Source: an uncultured Prochlorococcus sp.
Lineage (GTDB): Bacteria; Cyanobacteriota; Cyanobacteriia; PCC-6307; Cyanobiaceae
Assembly: GCA_902563335.1 (NCBI GenBank)
Contig: CACEWU010000005.1
Coordinates: 1 to 64,000 of the forward strand
Reading direction: 5' to 3'
DNA: 64,000 nucleotides
A model generated the notes under the pieces. That model saw only the letters and a program-made list of their open reading frames with translations, was not told where the DNA came from and did no database searches. A program made the translations under genes and the position numbers. Shown here one piece after another: positions 1 to 10,479 of the stretch; the stretch's first letter is position 1, and the number at the start of each line of letters is the position of its first letter.

Positions 1-125
1 ATGTCTTTCTAGTCTTAAAGGAGGAGATCATTTCCATTTAACAAATAATTAACTCTTGCCTATCTATCAAATGACATTGATTGTCATTTGCAAGGAGTTA
101 AAATTAATGTAGTCTTTTTACTAAG

Positions 126-863
126 GTGAAGAAATTTTCGTCAAAAAAGCTAAGTATTCTGAAACAGTATCTGAATAGTTTTCATATACAAAAGGAAAAA
201 AACAAAAAGCTAATCATTATCCTAGGAACGTTAGGAGATTTTGATAGTATCGAATATATAAAAAATATAGTAAATATGTTGTCAGTGATTGAGTCAGCAA
301 ATATATCCCTAAATGTAATAGGTATTGGTTCTAGCGCCTCAAAAAACAAATTTTGTAGTTATACTAGTTTGCCTCATGAATACCTAACAGTTACAGAAGA
401 ACCTTACCTGCATACTAAACTTGAATTGTGTCCAGGAGTAACTATATCAAAACTTTCATGGTTAAATTTTATTCTCATGTGTGCTGGTGTTAACTCCCCA
501 GGAACTATTAAGGAAGTTGTTAGAGGATATTTAGGAGACAGGAATGCCCCTCAAGTTTTTAAAAAAGACGAAAAAATTAATCTCGGTTACATAACTAATA
601 TCCCTTCATCAATATTTAATTATGCAGGAGGGAGTGGATACCAAAGACCCTTGGAAATGGCTACATTTAGATTAAAAAACATGATTGAAGTTCTATCAAA
701 TTGGGGAAAATATATACCAAATGCAGATTACCTCACGTATAGAGGAGGTACTTTCCTATTAAATGAAAATGATGATCTACTTTACTGTTATTTGCCTTTA
801 AGCATACTTGGTTATTCAGAAACGATGTCAAAGCCACTAAACTTTCTTGAAAAATGGATATAA
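126..863 (+). CDS. AhpC/TSA-like (peroxiredoxin-like) family protein
   Basis: GTG-start 245-aa ORF; 'LNVIGIGSSASKNKFCSYTSLP' resembles thioredoxin-fold AhpC/TSA-like cyanobacterial proteins. Confidence 0.6.
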   Translation: MKKFSSKKLSILKQYLNSFHIQKEKNKKLIIILGTLGDFDSIEYIKNIVNMLSVIESANISLNVIGIGSSASKNKFCSYTSLPHEYLTVTEEPYLHTKLELCPGVTISKLSWLNFILMCAGVNSPGTIKEVVRGYLGDRNAPQVFKKDEKINLGYITNIPSSIFNYAGGSGYQRPLEMATFRLKNMIEVLSNWGKYIPNADYLTYRGGTFLLNENDDLLYCYLPLSILGYSETMSKPLNFLEKWI

Positions 864-995
864 GTGGTTTAATCTTGCAACTTATAATATCTTTATTGTT
901 ATCGATGTAATTATTCGATAACTTTCACCAGAATGATGACGAAAAGCAAATAAGGATATAATTGAGTATGATGTCAACTCATACATAGAGTAAAT

Positions 996-1217
996 ATGAG
1001 TGACAGAAAATGCTATCACTGCGGCAGTACTAGTTTCAGAGCAGATAGGGCGCTAGCAGGCCGATTAGTTTGTAATTTGTGCTCAACACCATTTGACTCC
1101 TCAGCTAAAAGTAGTCGATTAATGAAAAGAAATCCCTATCATCATAATATGAAAACATTTGTATTTGTATTTATTAGTATAGTGACTATACTAATAATAG
1201 TTTCGTTATCTAAATAG
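996..1217 (+). CDS. small zinc-ribbon protein with C-terminal TM helix
   Basis: CYHCGS...CNLC motif pair followed by the hydrophobic stretch TFVFVFISIVTILIIVSL. Confidence 0.55.
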   Translation: MSDRKCYHCGSTSFRADRALAGRLVCNLCSTPFDSSAKSSRLMKRNPYHHNMKTFVFVFISIVTILIIVSLSK

Positions 1218-1250
1218 ATATTTTCTATTCTATATGGTTAAATGAGGCTT

Positions 1251-2045
1251 TCATTTATAGGGAAAAGCGTGCCAATAATTATTTATTAGCTTAATATCTA
1301 TATTTATATCAAATAGTAGACTTAATAAATCTGATTTAAGTATATTCTTCGGAGAGCCATTTGCGAATATTTGACCGTCCTTTAATAAAATAATATTGTC
1401 AACATCATCTGGAATTGTATTTATTTCGTGAGTAATATGCAATATTGTCTTTCCTTGCTTTCTTAGTAATTGTAGTAACTCAAGTACAAGAAAACTAGAT
1501 TTCACATCTAATCTTATAGTTGGTTCATCAAGTATAAGAATATCTGGGTCAGGTATAACAGCTCTAGCTATTAAGATTTTTCTTTTCTCACCGTCTGAAA
1601 GTTGAGAGTACCTTTTGTTTAGTAAGGGTAAAAGTTGGAAAGCCGTAGCCAACTTCTCTAGTGCTTTTAATTGACTGAATATTACATGATCATTTTTATT
1701 TATACCAATAGTACCAAAAAATCCTGACAAGATTATATCCTTTACAATCATATTGGGCATAATGCGTATCTCAACTTCAGTTGAGATAAAACCTATACGT
1801 GACCTAATATACCAAATATTTATAAACTCTTGATCAAGAATTTTTATACTCGAATCGTTATTAGGAAAGGGATATATTGATCTGTTGATTAATTTTATAA
1901 GTGTACTTTTTCCTGAACCATTTGGTCCTAAAATAATAGTGTATTCATTTAAGTATAAGTTAAGGTTGAAATTATTAAAAATAAGTCTATCTTCATATGA
2001 ACTAGCTAAATTATTTAGTTCAAGCCATTTTCTTTTCCCAGTCAT
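1251..2045 (-). CDS. ABC transporter ATP-binding protein
   Basis: Walker A GPNGSGKST, signature LSDGEKRK, Walker B ILILDEPT. Confidence 0.85.
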   Translation of the reverse strand: MTGKRKWLELNNLASSYEDRLIFNNFNLNLYLNEYTIILGPNGSGKSTLIKLINRSIYPFPNNDSSIKILDQEFINIWYIRSRIGFISTEVEIRIMPNMIVKDIILSGFFGTIGINKNDHVIFSQLKALEKLATAFQLLPLLNKRYSQLSDGEKRKILIARAVIPDPDILILDEPTIRLDVKSSFLVLELLQLLRKQGKTILHITHEINTIPDDVDNIILLKDGQIFANGSPKNILKSDLLSLLFDINIDIKLINNYWHAFPYK

Positions 2046-2120
2046 TTTCTTCTAATTGATATTTCCCTGTTTGATAATCGGTTATTAATATTTGAACTAT
2101 TTGGATTAGGTTGTCCAATT

Positions 2121-3455
2121 TTAAAATATTAAGAAAAGAAAACCTACTGGTATTAACAAACGTGTTAGTAGTTTTCTAATGATTTTACTGTTGTTTTCAT
2201 CAGCCAATTTTGGATTCTCGGGTGGGTATCTCATTTTCATATCACGGTGGACTGAATTTGTACCTGATGTAGTGGGATGCATACCCCAAGGATTGTCCTT
2301 TTTAAGTGCATTATTTAGCCACCCCCAGTAGTATTGAACCATTTTATCTTCACCCAATAGCTTTACATTGTCCTTTTCTATATATCCCATTTGTTGATTA
2401 AAGGTTTGAGTTTTTAGGATCATATAGTCTTCTGAAAAAACTCTATAAAATATTCGTTGTTGAAGTTCTTTAAAAATAATCAACTTGGTTAGGAATTTAT
2501 TTTTTAGGAACTTTCTATAATGTCTTACAATTACTCTAGCTCTATTTTCTGCCAATGGAATATGATCTAATACTTGGACATACCGGGCTGATTCAGGAGA
2601 ACCTTTGTAAATAACGATTCTTCCTGGAGGAATAAATTTAATTGAGATAAACTCTCCTTTCGATTTATCTTTATGGTTATATTTACTTTCAATTTGCCTT
2701 TGATCTCTTGTTATTTTTTGATTAAAGCTTGTTATTACATCCCTGCTTACATCCTTGTCAGGGATGGTATCACCGTGAACCCAGAAAATGTGAAGTATGT
2801 CTAGATGATTTTCTATTATCCTTGCCCAATCACATTTAAAATCTACACATACTTCTTCAAATTTATATTTGGCTGATTGAAATCCATAAGAATCAGTTCT
2901 ACTATCTTCTATTGAGGATTGGATATCAAAATCCTGTAGATTTGTTTTTGCTTGGCCATTGTAATAGATAAAGATGTATCCATCTTTTTCTATAGTTGGA
3001 TATTGGTAAAGGTGAATTTTTTTTGCATAACTATTGTAATTAGAATCTACTATATGTTGACAAGTAATTCTATCTAAATTTGTGCATTCACCCTTTGATG
3101 AATACCTAGCCCCATGGTAAGGACAAACTAATTCACCCCCTTTAATATCTCCTCCTATAAATGAGGCTCCTCTATGAGGACATAAATCCTTTATACATCT
3201 AGCAAGATTATCTTTATCTCTATATAATATTAGTGGTTCGTTGTACATTGATAAATGCCATAGTGAACCACTTTTTAATGTATTACTAGAGCAGGCAGCA
3301 TACCAACCAAATAGACCACTAGATAGTTGATCAGCCGGTTGAACAGAAGTATTTTCTTCAATAGTGATACCTGATGTTTGCTCCAATGAAGCATTTCCAG
3401 ATGACTGATTAGCCAGCTTTAACGAGTTAACTTTATTTAGTTCTTCATCGTTCAT
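2121..3455 (-). CDS. Rieske [2Fe-2S] oxygenase, pheophorbide a oxygenase/Lls1-like
   Basis: Rieske motif CPHRGASF...CPYHGARY; mononuclear-iron type NHLDILHIFWVH segment; C-terminal hydrophobic tail. Confidence 0.8.
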   Translation of the reverse strand: MNDEELNKVNSLKLANQSSGNASLEQTSGITIEENTSVQPADQLSSGLFGWYAACSSNTLKSGSLWHLSMYNEPLILYRDKDNLARCIKDLCPHRGASFIGGDIKGGELVCPYHGARYSSKGECTNLDRITCQHIVDSNYNSYAKKIHLYQYPTIEKDGYIFIYYNGQAKTNLQDFDIQSSIEDSRTDSYGFQSAKYKFEEVCVDFKCDWARIIENHLDILHIFWVHGDTIPDKDVSRDVITSFNQKITRDQRQIESKYNHKDKSKGEFISIKFIPPGRIVIYKGSPESARYVQVLDHIPLAENRARVIVRHYRKFLKNKFLTKLIIFKELQQRIFYRVFSEDYMILKTQTFNQQMGYIEKDNVKLLGEDKMVQYYWGWLNNALKKDNPWGMHPTTSGTNSVHRDMKMRYPPENPKLADENNSKIIRKLLTRLLIPVGFLFLIF

Positions 3456-3790
3456 AGTCTATTTTGCACATTTTTCAGGCAAAAATGGTCTAAGGTTTTG
3501 AACCCATTGAACATAGTAGTTCATAGCCAGGTCAAAATTGAATCCAAACTAAAATCATTAGGTTCTGTTGCAAGCCAAAAAATTGAGGCAGAAACTCTTT
3601 GAGGTCAGGGTTCTCACTAATATAACAAAGTGTACCTTACTTGCATTAGCTTCTAGGTATAGGGACCTTTATGGTGTATATCGAGGGCTACTGATCTCAG
3701 AGTAAGCATTTTCATCGCCACAATCTCAATCAATACGTATGTACTTGTCAAGGCTTGTCTATTGTACTTTTTGTAGGAATAGTTGAGGTT

Positions 3791-4774
3791 ATGACACTTA
3801 TCAGTGTGCGCAATCTTACAAAGAGTTATCGCATAGCCAAGAAATCACCTGGTCTGGTTGGCACGATTAAACATTTAGTGGCGCGTAAAACTATTGTCAT
3901 AGAGGCCGTCAAAAGCTTGGACTTTCAAATTGAGCAAGGAGAGATAGTTGGTTTTATTGGTCCAAACGGAGCAGGAAAGACAACAACATTGAAAATGCTC
4001 TGTGGACTAATTCATCCGACTGGAGGAGATGTGCTGGTGGGAGGATTTGAACCTCGCCTTAGAGACACTGAATTCCTTCACAAAATAGCTTTAATAATGG
4101 GCCAAAAGCAGCAACTTATTTGGGACCTGCCTCCAATTGATACATTAAAAGTTAATGCGGCAGTGTACGGGTTGAGTAACAGTGAGGCGAATAGGAGAAT
4201 AAAAGAACTAGGAGATATGCTTCAACTAGAGGAAGAATTGACTCGCCCTGTACGGAAACTTTCCTTAGGAGAAAGAATGAAGGCTGAGTTACTTGCCAGT
4301 TTGTTACACAGACCCTCAATATTGTTTTTAGACGAACCAACACTGGGCCTAGATCTTAATGCTCAAATTCGTGTAAGAGAATTCCTAATAAATTATAATA
4401 AAATCTATGGAGCTACAATTTTACTGAGTAGTCATTATATGAGTGATATTACTTCCTTATGTAGTCGTGTTTTAGTAATTGATAAGGGTACAATCTATTA
4501 TGATGGTTCTTTAGAGGATCTGACTAGAAGACTTTCTCCGTATAGAGGAGTAAAAATAAAGTTTTCTAAGCCATACTTAAAAAATGAGTTTACTGGATTT
4601 GGTCAAGTTATAGAATATTCAGAATATTTTGCACAAATCCTTATCAAACGAAGTGAACTAACATCAAAACTTTATCAATTACTAAAATCATTTAGTGTTA
4701 TTGACTTGGAAGTTAGTGACCCTCCTATAGAAGAATTAATAGGAGAATTTTACCAAGAAATAAAAACCAGCTAG
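3791..4774 (+). CDS. ABC-2 type transporter ATP-binding protein
   Basis: Walker A GPNGAGKTT, LSLGERMK signature, LFLDEPTLGLD; start likely the internal Met of ORF 3755..4774. Confidence 0.85.
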   Translation: MTLISVRNLTKSYRIAKKSPGLVGTIKHLVARKTIVIEAVKSLDFQIEQGEIVGFIGPNGAGKTTTLKMLCGLIHPTGGDVLVGGFEPRLRDTEFLHKIALIMGQKQQLIWDLPPIDTLKVNAAVYGLSNSEANRRIKELGDMLQLEEELTRPVRKLSLGERMKAELLASLLHRPSILFLDEPTLGLDLNAQIRVREFLINYNKIYGATILLSSHYMSDITSLCSRVLVIDKGTIYYDGSLEDLTRRLSPYRGVKIKFSKPYLKNEFTGFGQVIEYSEYFAQILIKRSELTSKLYQLLKSFSVIDLEVSDPPIEELIGEFYQEIKTS

Positions 4775-4784
4775 TATAATAGTT

Positions 4785-5591
4785 ATGACTATAAAAAAAC
4801 GTATTTCTTATATTTTTAAAGTAACATACTCTCTTTTGACTTCTCAGTATGCCTTAATGCTTGAATATCGCGCAGAAATTGCCCTATGGGCAATATCCGG
4901 ATTATTACCTTTAATAATGTTATCATTGTGGCTCGAGGTAGAACCAGACAAATCTCAGTTGTTAGAAAACACGAACTTATATAGGTATTTCATATCAGCA
5001 TTTTTAGTAAGACAATTTACAGCTGTCTGGGTAATGGTATCTTTTGAGCAGGATCATATTGAAGGAAAGTTGTCAACATTATTATTACAACCAATAACGC
5101 CGTTCTGGCGATATATTAGTTCCCATATGGCAGAACAAATATCTCGATTACCATTTGTATTTGTAATACTTTCTATTATTTTCATCTTTGTACCTAATAG
5201 CTTGTGGTGGCCAGGATATCAGGATTTACTGCTTGGGTTTATTGCTATTTTTTTTGCATTCCTGGTTAGATTTCTACTCCATTGGATATGTGCAATGTTA
5301 TGCTTTTGGAATGAAAGGGCAAGTTCAATAGAAAGATTATTATTAATTCCATATCTCTTTTTATCAGGTTTAGTTGCACCATTAGATAAATATCCAGACC
5401 TAGTTAAAGATATTGCTCTGGCAACACCATTCCCATATATATTATCTTTTCCATCAATGATACTTTCACGTAGCGAAGTTGATATTCTAAATGGCTTTCT
5501 TTTTCAATTAGGATGGATAGTTGTCCTTTCCCTACTTAGTCTATTCGCTTGGAAAATGGGAGTTAGGAAATACTCAGCGATGGGTGCTTAA
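4785..5591 (+). CDS. ABC-2 family transporter permease
   Basis: Multi-TM protein directly downstream of the cognate ATPase. Confidence 0.75.
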   Translation: MTIKKRISYIFKVTYSLLTSQYALMLEYRAEIALWAISGLLPLIMLSLWLEVEPDKSQLLENTNLYRYFISAFLVRQFTAVWVMVSFEQDHIEGKLSTLLLQPITPFWRYISSHMAEQISRLPFVFVILSIIFIFVPNSLWWPGYQDLLLGFIAIFFAFLVRFLLHWICAMLCFWNERASSIERLLLIPYLFLSGLVAPLDKYPDLVKDIALATPFPYILSFPSMILSRSEVDILNGFLFQLGWIVVLSLLSLFAWKMGVRKYSAMGA

Positions 5592-5596
5592 CTATA

Positions 5597-6397
5597 ATGA
5601 TTAAATCTATTTCTATTATATTTAGAACATTAAGAATTTTTTGGGCTACAAGCTTAGCTGGAGAAGTAGAATACAGGCTGAATTTATTTGTTGAGTGTTT
5701 TTCTGTAATAGGGAACCTAAGTGGATCCCTATTTGTTCTCTACATGTTTTACTCTAACGGTAAATATCTTGGGGGATGGAATTGGAATTCATCTCTTGTG
5801 GTATTAGGATTTTATTATCTATTAGAAGGGTTTACAATAATATTGCTACAACCAAATTTAACTAGAATAGTAAGGCATATTCAACAAGGAAGTTTAGATT
5901 TCATACTCTTGAAACCGATTGACTCACAGTTTTGGTTGTCATCAAGAATGATTTCCCCTTGGGGTATTCCCTCTTTATTAGCTGGATTAATCCTTATTGC
6001 AAGAGGTATATATATGAGTGTGCACACTATGAGTATATCAAGCATACTCGCAGCTTTGACTATGCTAATTTCTAGTCTTGCTATATTATATAGTCTATGG
6101 TTTTTGATAGCAACTACAAGCATTTGGTTCGTCAAGATATGGAATGCAAATGAAGTATTGCGTTCAGTACTTGTGGCGGGTAGATATCCAATATCAGCAT
6201 ATCCAGAAGTAGTTAGAGCCATTTTTACTTTTATTTTGCCTGTAGCATTTCTGACTACAATTCCTGCTGAAACTCTTCTTGGAAAGAGTTATATAAGTTG
6301 GATGTCATCGTCAATAATGATAGCTTTGATATTATTTTTGACGAGTAGAGCTTTTTGGAAATATGCATTGAGATTCTATACATCTGCCTCTAGTTAG
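5597..6397 (+). CDS. ABC-2 family transporter permease
   Basis: Multi-TM protein; 5 bp after the previous permease. Confidence 0.75.
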   Translation: MIKSISIIFRTLRIFWATSLAGEVEYRLNLFVECFSVIGNLSGSLFVLYMFYSNGKYLGGWNWNSSLVVLGFYYLLEGFTIILLQPNLTRIVRHIQQGSLDFILLKPIDSQFWLSSRMISPWGIPSLLAGLILIARGIYMSVHTMSISSILAALTMLISSLAILYSLWFLIATTSIWFVKIWNANEVLRSVLVAGRYPISAYPEVVRAIFTFILPVAFLTTIPAETLLGKSYISWMSSSIMIALILFLTSRAFWKYALRFYTSASS

Positions 6398-6447
6398 GCT
6401 AAATAAATTTATCTAACACTTATTATAATACTGTTAATTACTTACAG

Positions 6448-6627
6448 TTATCTGTCTTCAATGCTTTCTATGAACTGTGTTGCCTCATTCATATCATTGC
6501 AAAATTTACATGAGCCTAGATAACATCCTAGAAATCTTTTAAATGAGCTTTTTCCACCACTTAAATGATACTTGTGGATTGTTCCCCCTTGTGGTGTTGA
6601 ATGTACTAGTTCTGGAAGGGGGGGCAT
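6448..6627 (-). CDS. small conserved-looking Cys-motif protein (59 aa)
   Basis: My own translation: MPPLPELVHSTPQGGTIHKYHLSGGKSSFKRFLGCYLGSCKFCNDMNEATQFIESIEDR*; just under the ORF-track length cutoff. Confidence 0.5.
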   Translation of the reverse strand: MPPLPELVHSTPQGGTIHKYHLSGGKSSFKRFLGCYLGSCKFCNDMNEATQFIESIEDR

Positions 6628-6821
6628 GCGAAAAAAGAATTCTCATGTAAATGTGCTACATCCGTGATGCTCTTGCAATAGGTGCTTTTACTAAGAAATG
6701 GTTTTATTGATAAAGCAATCTCAGATAGTGTTGTTAGTAAATGAGCTGACACCACTATCTGTTGAAAACCCGTTCTATGACATGCTTTATACAGACCCTA
6801 AGTGCCTAAAAGGTCAAAAAC

Positions 6822-7040
6822 ATGTGCGTTGATGTCCCATATTCTGTACGCATTACCTTACTTATTTCTACACGAGCTAAAGCTAATGGTTGGCCTAATC
6901 ACTCATATCCTATCTACAAGCTTATCTAAGCTAGCTATGTCAGAAGGTCCGCTGGTTATTGTCACAGTAACAAGCCAACATCAAATGCTGAAATACTCCT
7001 TTCTTTACTAGGCTTGTCGATATGGGATGTAATTCGTTAG
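6822..7040 (+). pseudogene. possible degraded small gene with one in-frame TAA
   Basis: Frame from ATG 6822: MCVDVPYSVRITLLISTRAKANGWPNHSYPIYKLI*ASYVRRSAGYCHSNKPTSNAEILLSLLGLSIWDVIR*; the composition looks protein-like. Confidence 0.2.
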
Positions 7041-7166
7041 AGTAGTAAGTGTATATTAATCAAAAAAGTCTCAAATAGACTATCTTGCTGGCTTAATTTT
7101 TCTTTGTTTATATAATCCGTAGCTAGCTAAAAACTCTCAATCAACAAAATTGTTAGCCATCTACAA

Positions 7167-7493
7167 ATGCAAAACTCAAAAAAAGATTTAACAATCACTA
7201 AATCTAAATCTAGATGGCTTTGGACCTGGAATGAACCAGAAAGTGTCCCTGCAGTTATTCCAAAGTCAAAAACCGGTGCGCTATCACTGAAAGCCAAGTT
7301 AGCAAATGTAGATGCCGAAAAAGCTGTTGCAAGAGCCTATCAGATTGAACTAGCTAGAACAAAGGCTATAGGTGAGGCAATGTATAAGTTAGGAAAAGCA
7401 CTAAGGTACACATTTGCAAGCTCAAGTAGACAAGTCCTTCTTAGAACTGAGTCAGCCAGACGAAGGTTTGAACCAGGTTATAGAGTCAATTAG
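7167..7493 (+). CDS. hypothetical protein
   Basis: 108-aa ORF alone on its strand in an otherwise ORF-poor region. Confidence 0.5.
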   Translation: MQNSKKDLTITKSKSRWLWTWNEPESVPAVIPKSKTGALSLKAKLANVDAEKAVARAYQIELARTKAIGEAMYKLGKALRYTFASSSRQVLLRTESARRRFEPGYRVN

Positions 7494-7746
7494 TTATAAT
7501 TTTAAGATTATTATAATTATGTCGTTTTCGACCTCAGGCAAATACTTTATTATTTCCTCCTGCTAACTTGTCCGTAAATAATTATTATTTAAATTAATTT
7601 TTTTTTAATAGATATAGTTATATATTAATTGTTAAACTATATTTTTGATAAATAATTTGATTATGATTAACTACTATTTAGAGTAAACTTTATTTCTCAA
7701 AAAATATCTTAATTTCTAATAAAATCAAACAAACACTTTAATTCTT

Positions 7747-7823
<77 letters not shown>

Positions 7824-7867
7824 AAGCCTACTAAGCATACATCTCTGAGTGGTTGATAAGAAAATGA

Positions 7868-8845
7868 TTAGCTTGTTACGAAGCGGAGTGATCCGTGAAC
7901 CTCTAGTTGAACTCCTGGTGACAGAAGGAGAATCTGCTCTTCAAGTTCCTCTATCCCAGATGGTGTGAGCCAATCAAGTTGTTTAAGAATGCTGATAGAG
8001 ACTGCATGCTTGGCTCTTTTTGCGCCGTCCTCGGCTTTTATTGCTATTCCCAACCCCTCTCCAACCCGACATAAGCATTGAATCCCTTCTGCCCCACCTT
8101 TACTAACGAGTTGACCATGGGCCCTCGAGATCAATTCTGTATCAAATTTTGATTTACCTGCAATCAATTCGGGGTGAGAAATTATTGCTCTTGTTACTTG
8201 TTCCAATTCTGCCTGGCTTGAATTAGCAAGATGCGCATAGAGCATCGCCATTTGTGAAAGATGCAAAAGAAGGGTTGGAGCTCCACAATCATCTCGAGCT
8301 GCCACTAATTCTTCAGGTGGTAGTTTAAGGATATCTGCTACTAGTCTAAAAATCTCTATTTGAAGTGGATGGTCTCCCTGAAGGTAATTTTCAAGTGGCC
8401 AATTCATTTTTTTACATGTAGCGAGAAAAGAAGCATGCTTTCCTGAGCAGTTATGCTGAAGAGGACTTTTACAATTGATAGGGGTAGGACATTGAAGTTG
8501 GTCAACATCAAGTCCTGAATTCCAAAGAATCTTAAATACCTCGCGAGCGTGATAAATTGACCCTGAGTGAGATGAAGTAGATATTGCTAATCCTCTTTCA
8601 TTAATATTAAATTTATCAGCTGCACCACTTCTTATAAAAGGTAATGTCTGAAATGGTTTGAGTGCGGAGCGTATATACGTTTCAAAATCAGTTCGTCCAG
8701 CATGAAGTAAAACTCTACCTTTCTCATCACAAACAACAGCATGAACAGTATGAATTGACTCAACACTGGAACCCCGTTTTAGGAGGACTTGAAATGGTGG
8801 GGGTACTGATCGCTTTGATCCTTCTATGACGTTTGGAATATTCAT
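7868..8845 (-). CDS. asparaginase II family protein
   Basis: NCSGKHASFLATC, DDCGAPT and PELIAGKSKFDTEL motifs. Confidence 0.85.
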   Translation of the reverse strand: MNIPNVIEGSKRSVPPPFQVLLKRGSSVESIHTVHAVVCDEKGRVLLHAGRTDFETYIRSALKPFQTLPFIRSGAADKFNINERGLAISTSSHSGSIYHAREVFKILWNSGLDVDQLQCPTPINCKSPLQHNCSGKHASFLATCKKMNWPLENYLQGDHPLQIEIFRLVADILKLPPEELVAARDDCGAPTLLLHLSQMAMLYAHLANSSQAELEQVTRAIISHPELIAGKSKFDTELISRAHGQLVSKGGAEGIQCLCRVGEGLGIAIKAEDGAKRAKHAVSISILKQLDWLTPSGIEELEEQILLLSPGVQLEVHGSLRFVTS

Positions 8846-8863
8846 CAGTAGATTATTAAATAA

Positions 8864-9361
8864 TTATAGTGCTGCATAGATGATTATTCCTATAAATAAT
8901 AATGCAATAGACTTAGACAAAGTTCTTTTTAAGAGTGAAATTATTGGCTTTATCTCATAATTTGCAACAAGCAGATCTTGCTCTCTCCAATCTAGTGGTT
9001 TTTCCCAAACCTGGCCGTCATACCATCCAGTTTCCTCATATTCAACCTTTTCGGATTGTAAACGCTTTAATACATAATTCCATCCTAGTAGCTGTCTAGT
9101 AACTAAAAAAATTGGTAATAGGATAGATGATACAACACTAATTATAATCGACTGTAATAAGTGATGCTTTAAATATATACTACCATTGGAAATTGTAAGC
9201 GCTATTGGCAATAATATAAGCCAGGTTATAAATAATATTTTATAAAAGCCTAGTTTATTTCTCATTGGCCATGAAAAGAACCACGAATTAGTAAGTTGTA
9301 TGAATTCTTCTATTGGCCTTTGGGCTTTAGGAACTGGACAAATAGAATCTATATTAGTCAT
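8864..9361 (-). CDS. CGLD27 family protein (DUF1230)
   Basis: PVPKAQRPIEEFIQLTNSWFFSWP and GWYDGQVWEKP motifs; start refined to the internal Met. Confidence 0.8.
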   Translation of the reverse strand: MTNIDSICPVPKAQRPIEEFIQLTNSWFFSWPMRNKLGFYKILFITWLILLPIALTISNGSIYLKHHLLQSIIISVVSSILLPIFLVTRQLLGWNYVLKRLQSEKVEYEETGWYDGQVWEKPLDWREQDLLVANYEIKPIISLLKRTLSKSIALLFIGIIIYAAL

Positions 9362-9371
9362 AATTTCCAAG

Positions 9372-9737
9372 TTATATACTATTTTTAGAGATAAACTTGC
9401 GTATCTTCCCATTACTCCAGAAGGCTTCTAGTTCATAATATTTTCTTTGAGAGGGTTGCAGTACGTTCACTATTAAGTCACCATAATCAAGAAGAGCCCA
9501 TTTAGCTTCGTTAACACCTTCCTTACGAATAGGAGATACATTTGCTTCACCCTTAAGACGATCTTCAACAGCGTTTACTATTGCCCGTACTTGTACATCT
9601 GATAGTCCTTCAGTTATAAGTATCCATTCTGCAATTGATGAAACTTCGTCTATTTTTATAAGTTGTATGTCCCTAGCTTTTTTATCGTCACAAGCCTCAG
9701 CCGCTAGCACCGCAAGTACTTCACTATCCATAAACAT
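9372..9737 (-). CDS. rsfS: ribosome silencing factor RsfS
   Basis: DKKARDIQLIKIDEVSSIAEWILITEGLSDVQVRAI...WALLDYGDLIVNVL; N-terminal extension of the ORF trimmed. Confidence 0.85.
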   Translation of the reverse strand: MFMDSEVLAVLAAEACDDKKARDIQLIKIDEVSSIAEWILITEGLSDVQVRAIVNAVEDRLKGEANVSPIRKEGVNEAKWALLDYGDLIVNVLQPSQRKYYELEAFWSNGKIRKFISKNSI

Positions 9738-10359
9738 TTTCACTCGATACTGATTGACGCGAACCTTCTTGTTCTGCCATTTCTGCTCGGGCTTTTCCTG
9801 CACTCTTGCGAAGTGCTTCTAAGCGATCTTCATAAAAGCTTCTTTTTTTCTTTTTACGAGTCTTTTCAACTAATTCCTTTAATGCTCCACCAAGACTCTT
9901 ATAAGCATTAGGGACACTGTACCCAAATCTACAAGCAAGGTCTATTGCTCGTTCATCTGCACCGATGGCATCTTGTAGACGTTTCTCTGAGTTGTTTTTG
10001 AGATATAAACGATATCCAGCAAAACCAGACAGCCCAAGAGCCATAAGTAGCAGGAGTCCATCCTGTACCCAGAGTTCCCCTATAGCTCCACCCAATCCAA
10101 TTGCAAGAGCAGCCATTTCCCAACCATCTCGCGGAATAGTGTCATTTTGGATTTTTCCGACTTCATGCCAAAACAGCATATTGCGATGATCCTGAGCAAG
10201 ATTCTCCCACTGGTCCAAATCGACTTGAATTTCGACCTCATCACGACCTATCTCTTCGAGAGTAATTAAGGGTGGTTCTACTGCAGCAGCAGCCTCCACG
10301 AACACCCAGCTCTGATTTTCTGGAGGCAGCAGCCCTTTTAGGCGCTGGAGTTCGCTCAT
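9724..10359 (-). CDS. DUF3318 domain-containing protein
   Basis: Cyanobacterial family, ELQRLKGLLPPENQSWVFVEAA...RNMLFWHEV. Confidence 0.75.
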   Translation of the reverse strand: MSELQRLKGLLPPENQSWVFVEAAAAVEPPLITLEEIGRDEVEIQVDLDQWENLAQDHRNMLFWHEVGKIQNDTIPRDGWEMAALAIGLGGAIGELWVQDGLLLLMALGLSGFAGYRLYLKNNSEKRLQDAIGADERAIDLACRFGYSVPNAYKSLGGALKELVEKTRKKKKRSFYEDRLEALRKSAGKARAEMAEQEGSRQSVSSENVYG

Positions 10360-10479
10360 GGTTTTAACACCTCATAGTTATCAAAGTTAGCTAGAAGAGC
10401 GCACAAATCTCAATTTTATTTTGTTACGGCGTTATGTCGCGTGGGAAGCTAGGTCAGATTGGTACTAACCCTTTAGCCC

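Noticed and set aside
3455-3755. Short peptide MNYYVQWVQNLRPFLPEKCAK on the minus strand
   Set aside because: Too short and isolated; could be chance or an upstream remnant, no independent support
5881-6222. 113-aa minus ORF inside the ABC-2 permease (also 4152..4343)
   Set aside because: Antisense shadow ORFs of clear transporter genes
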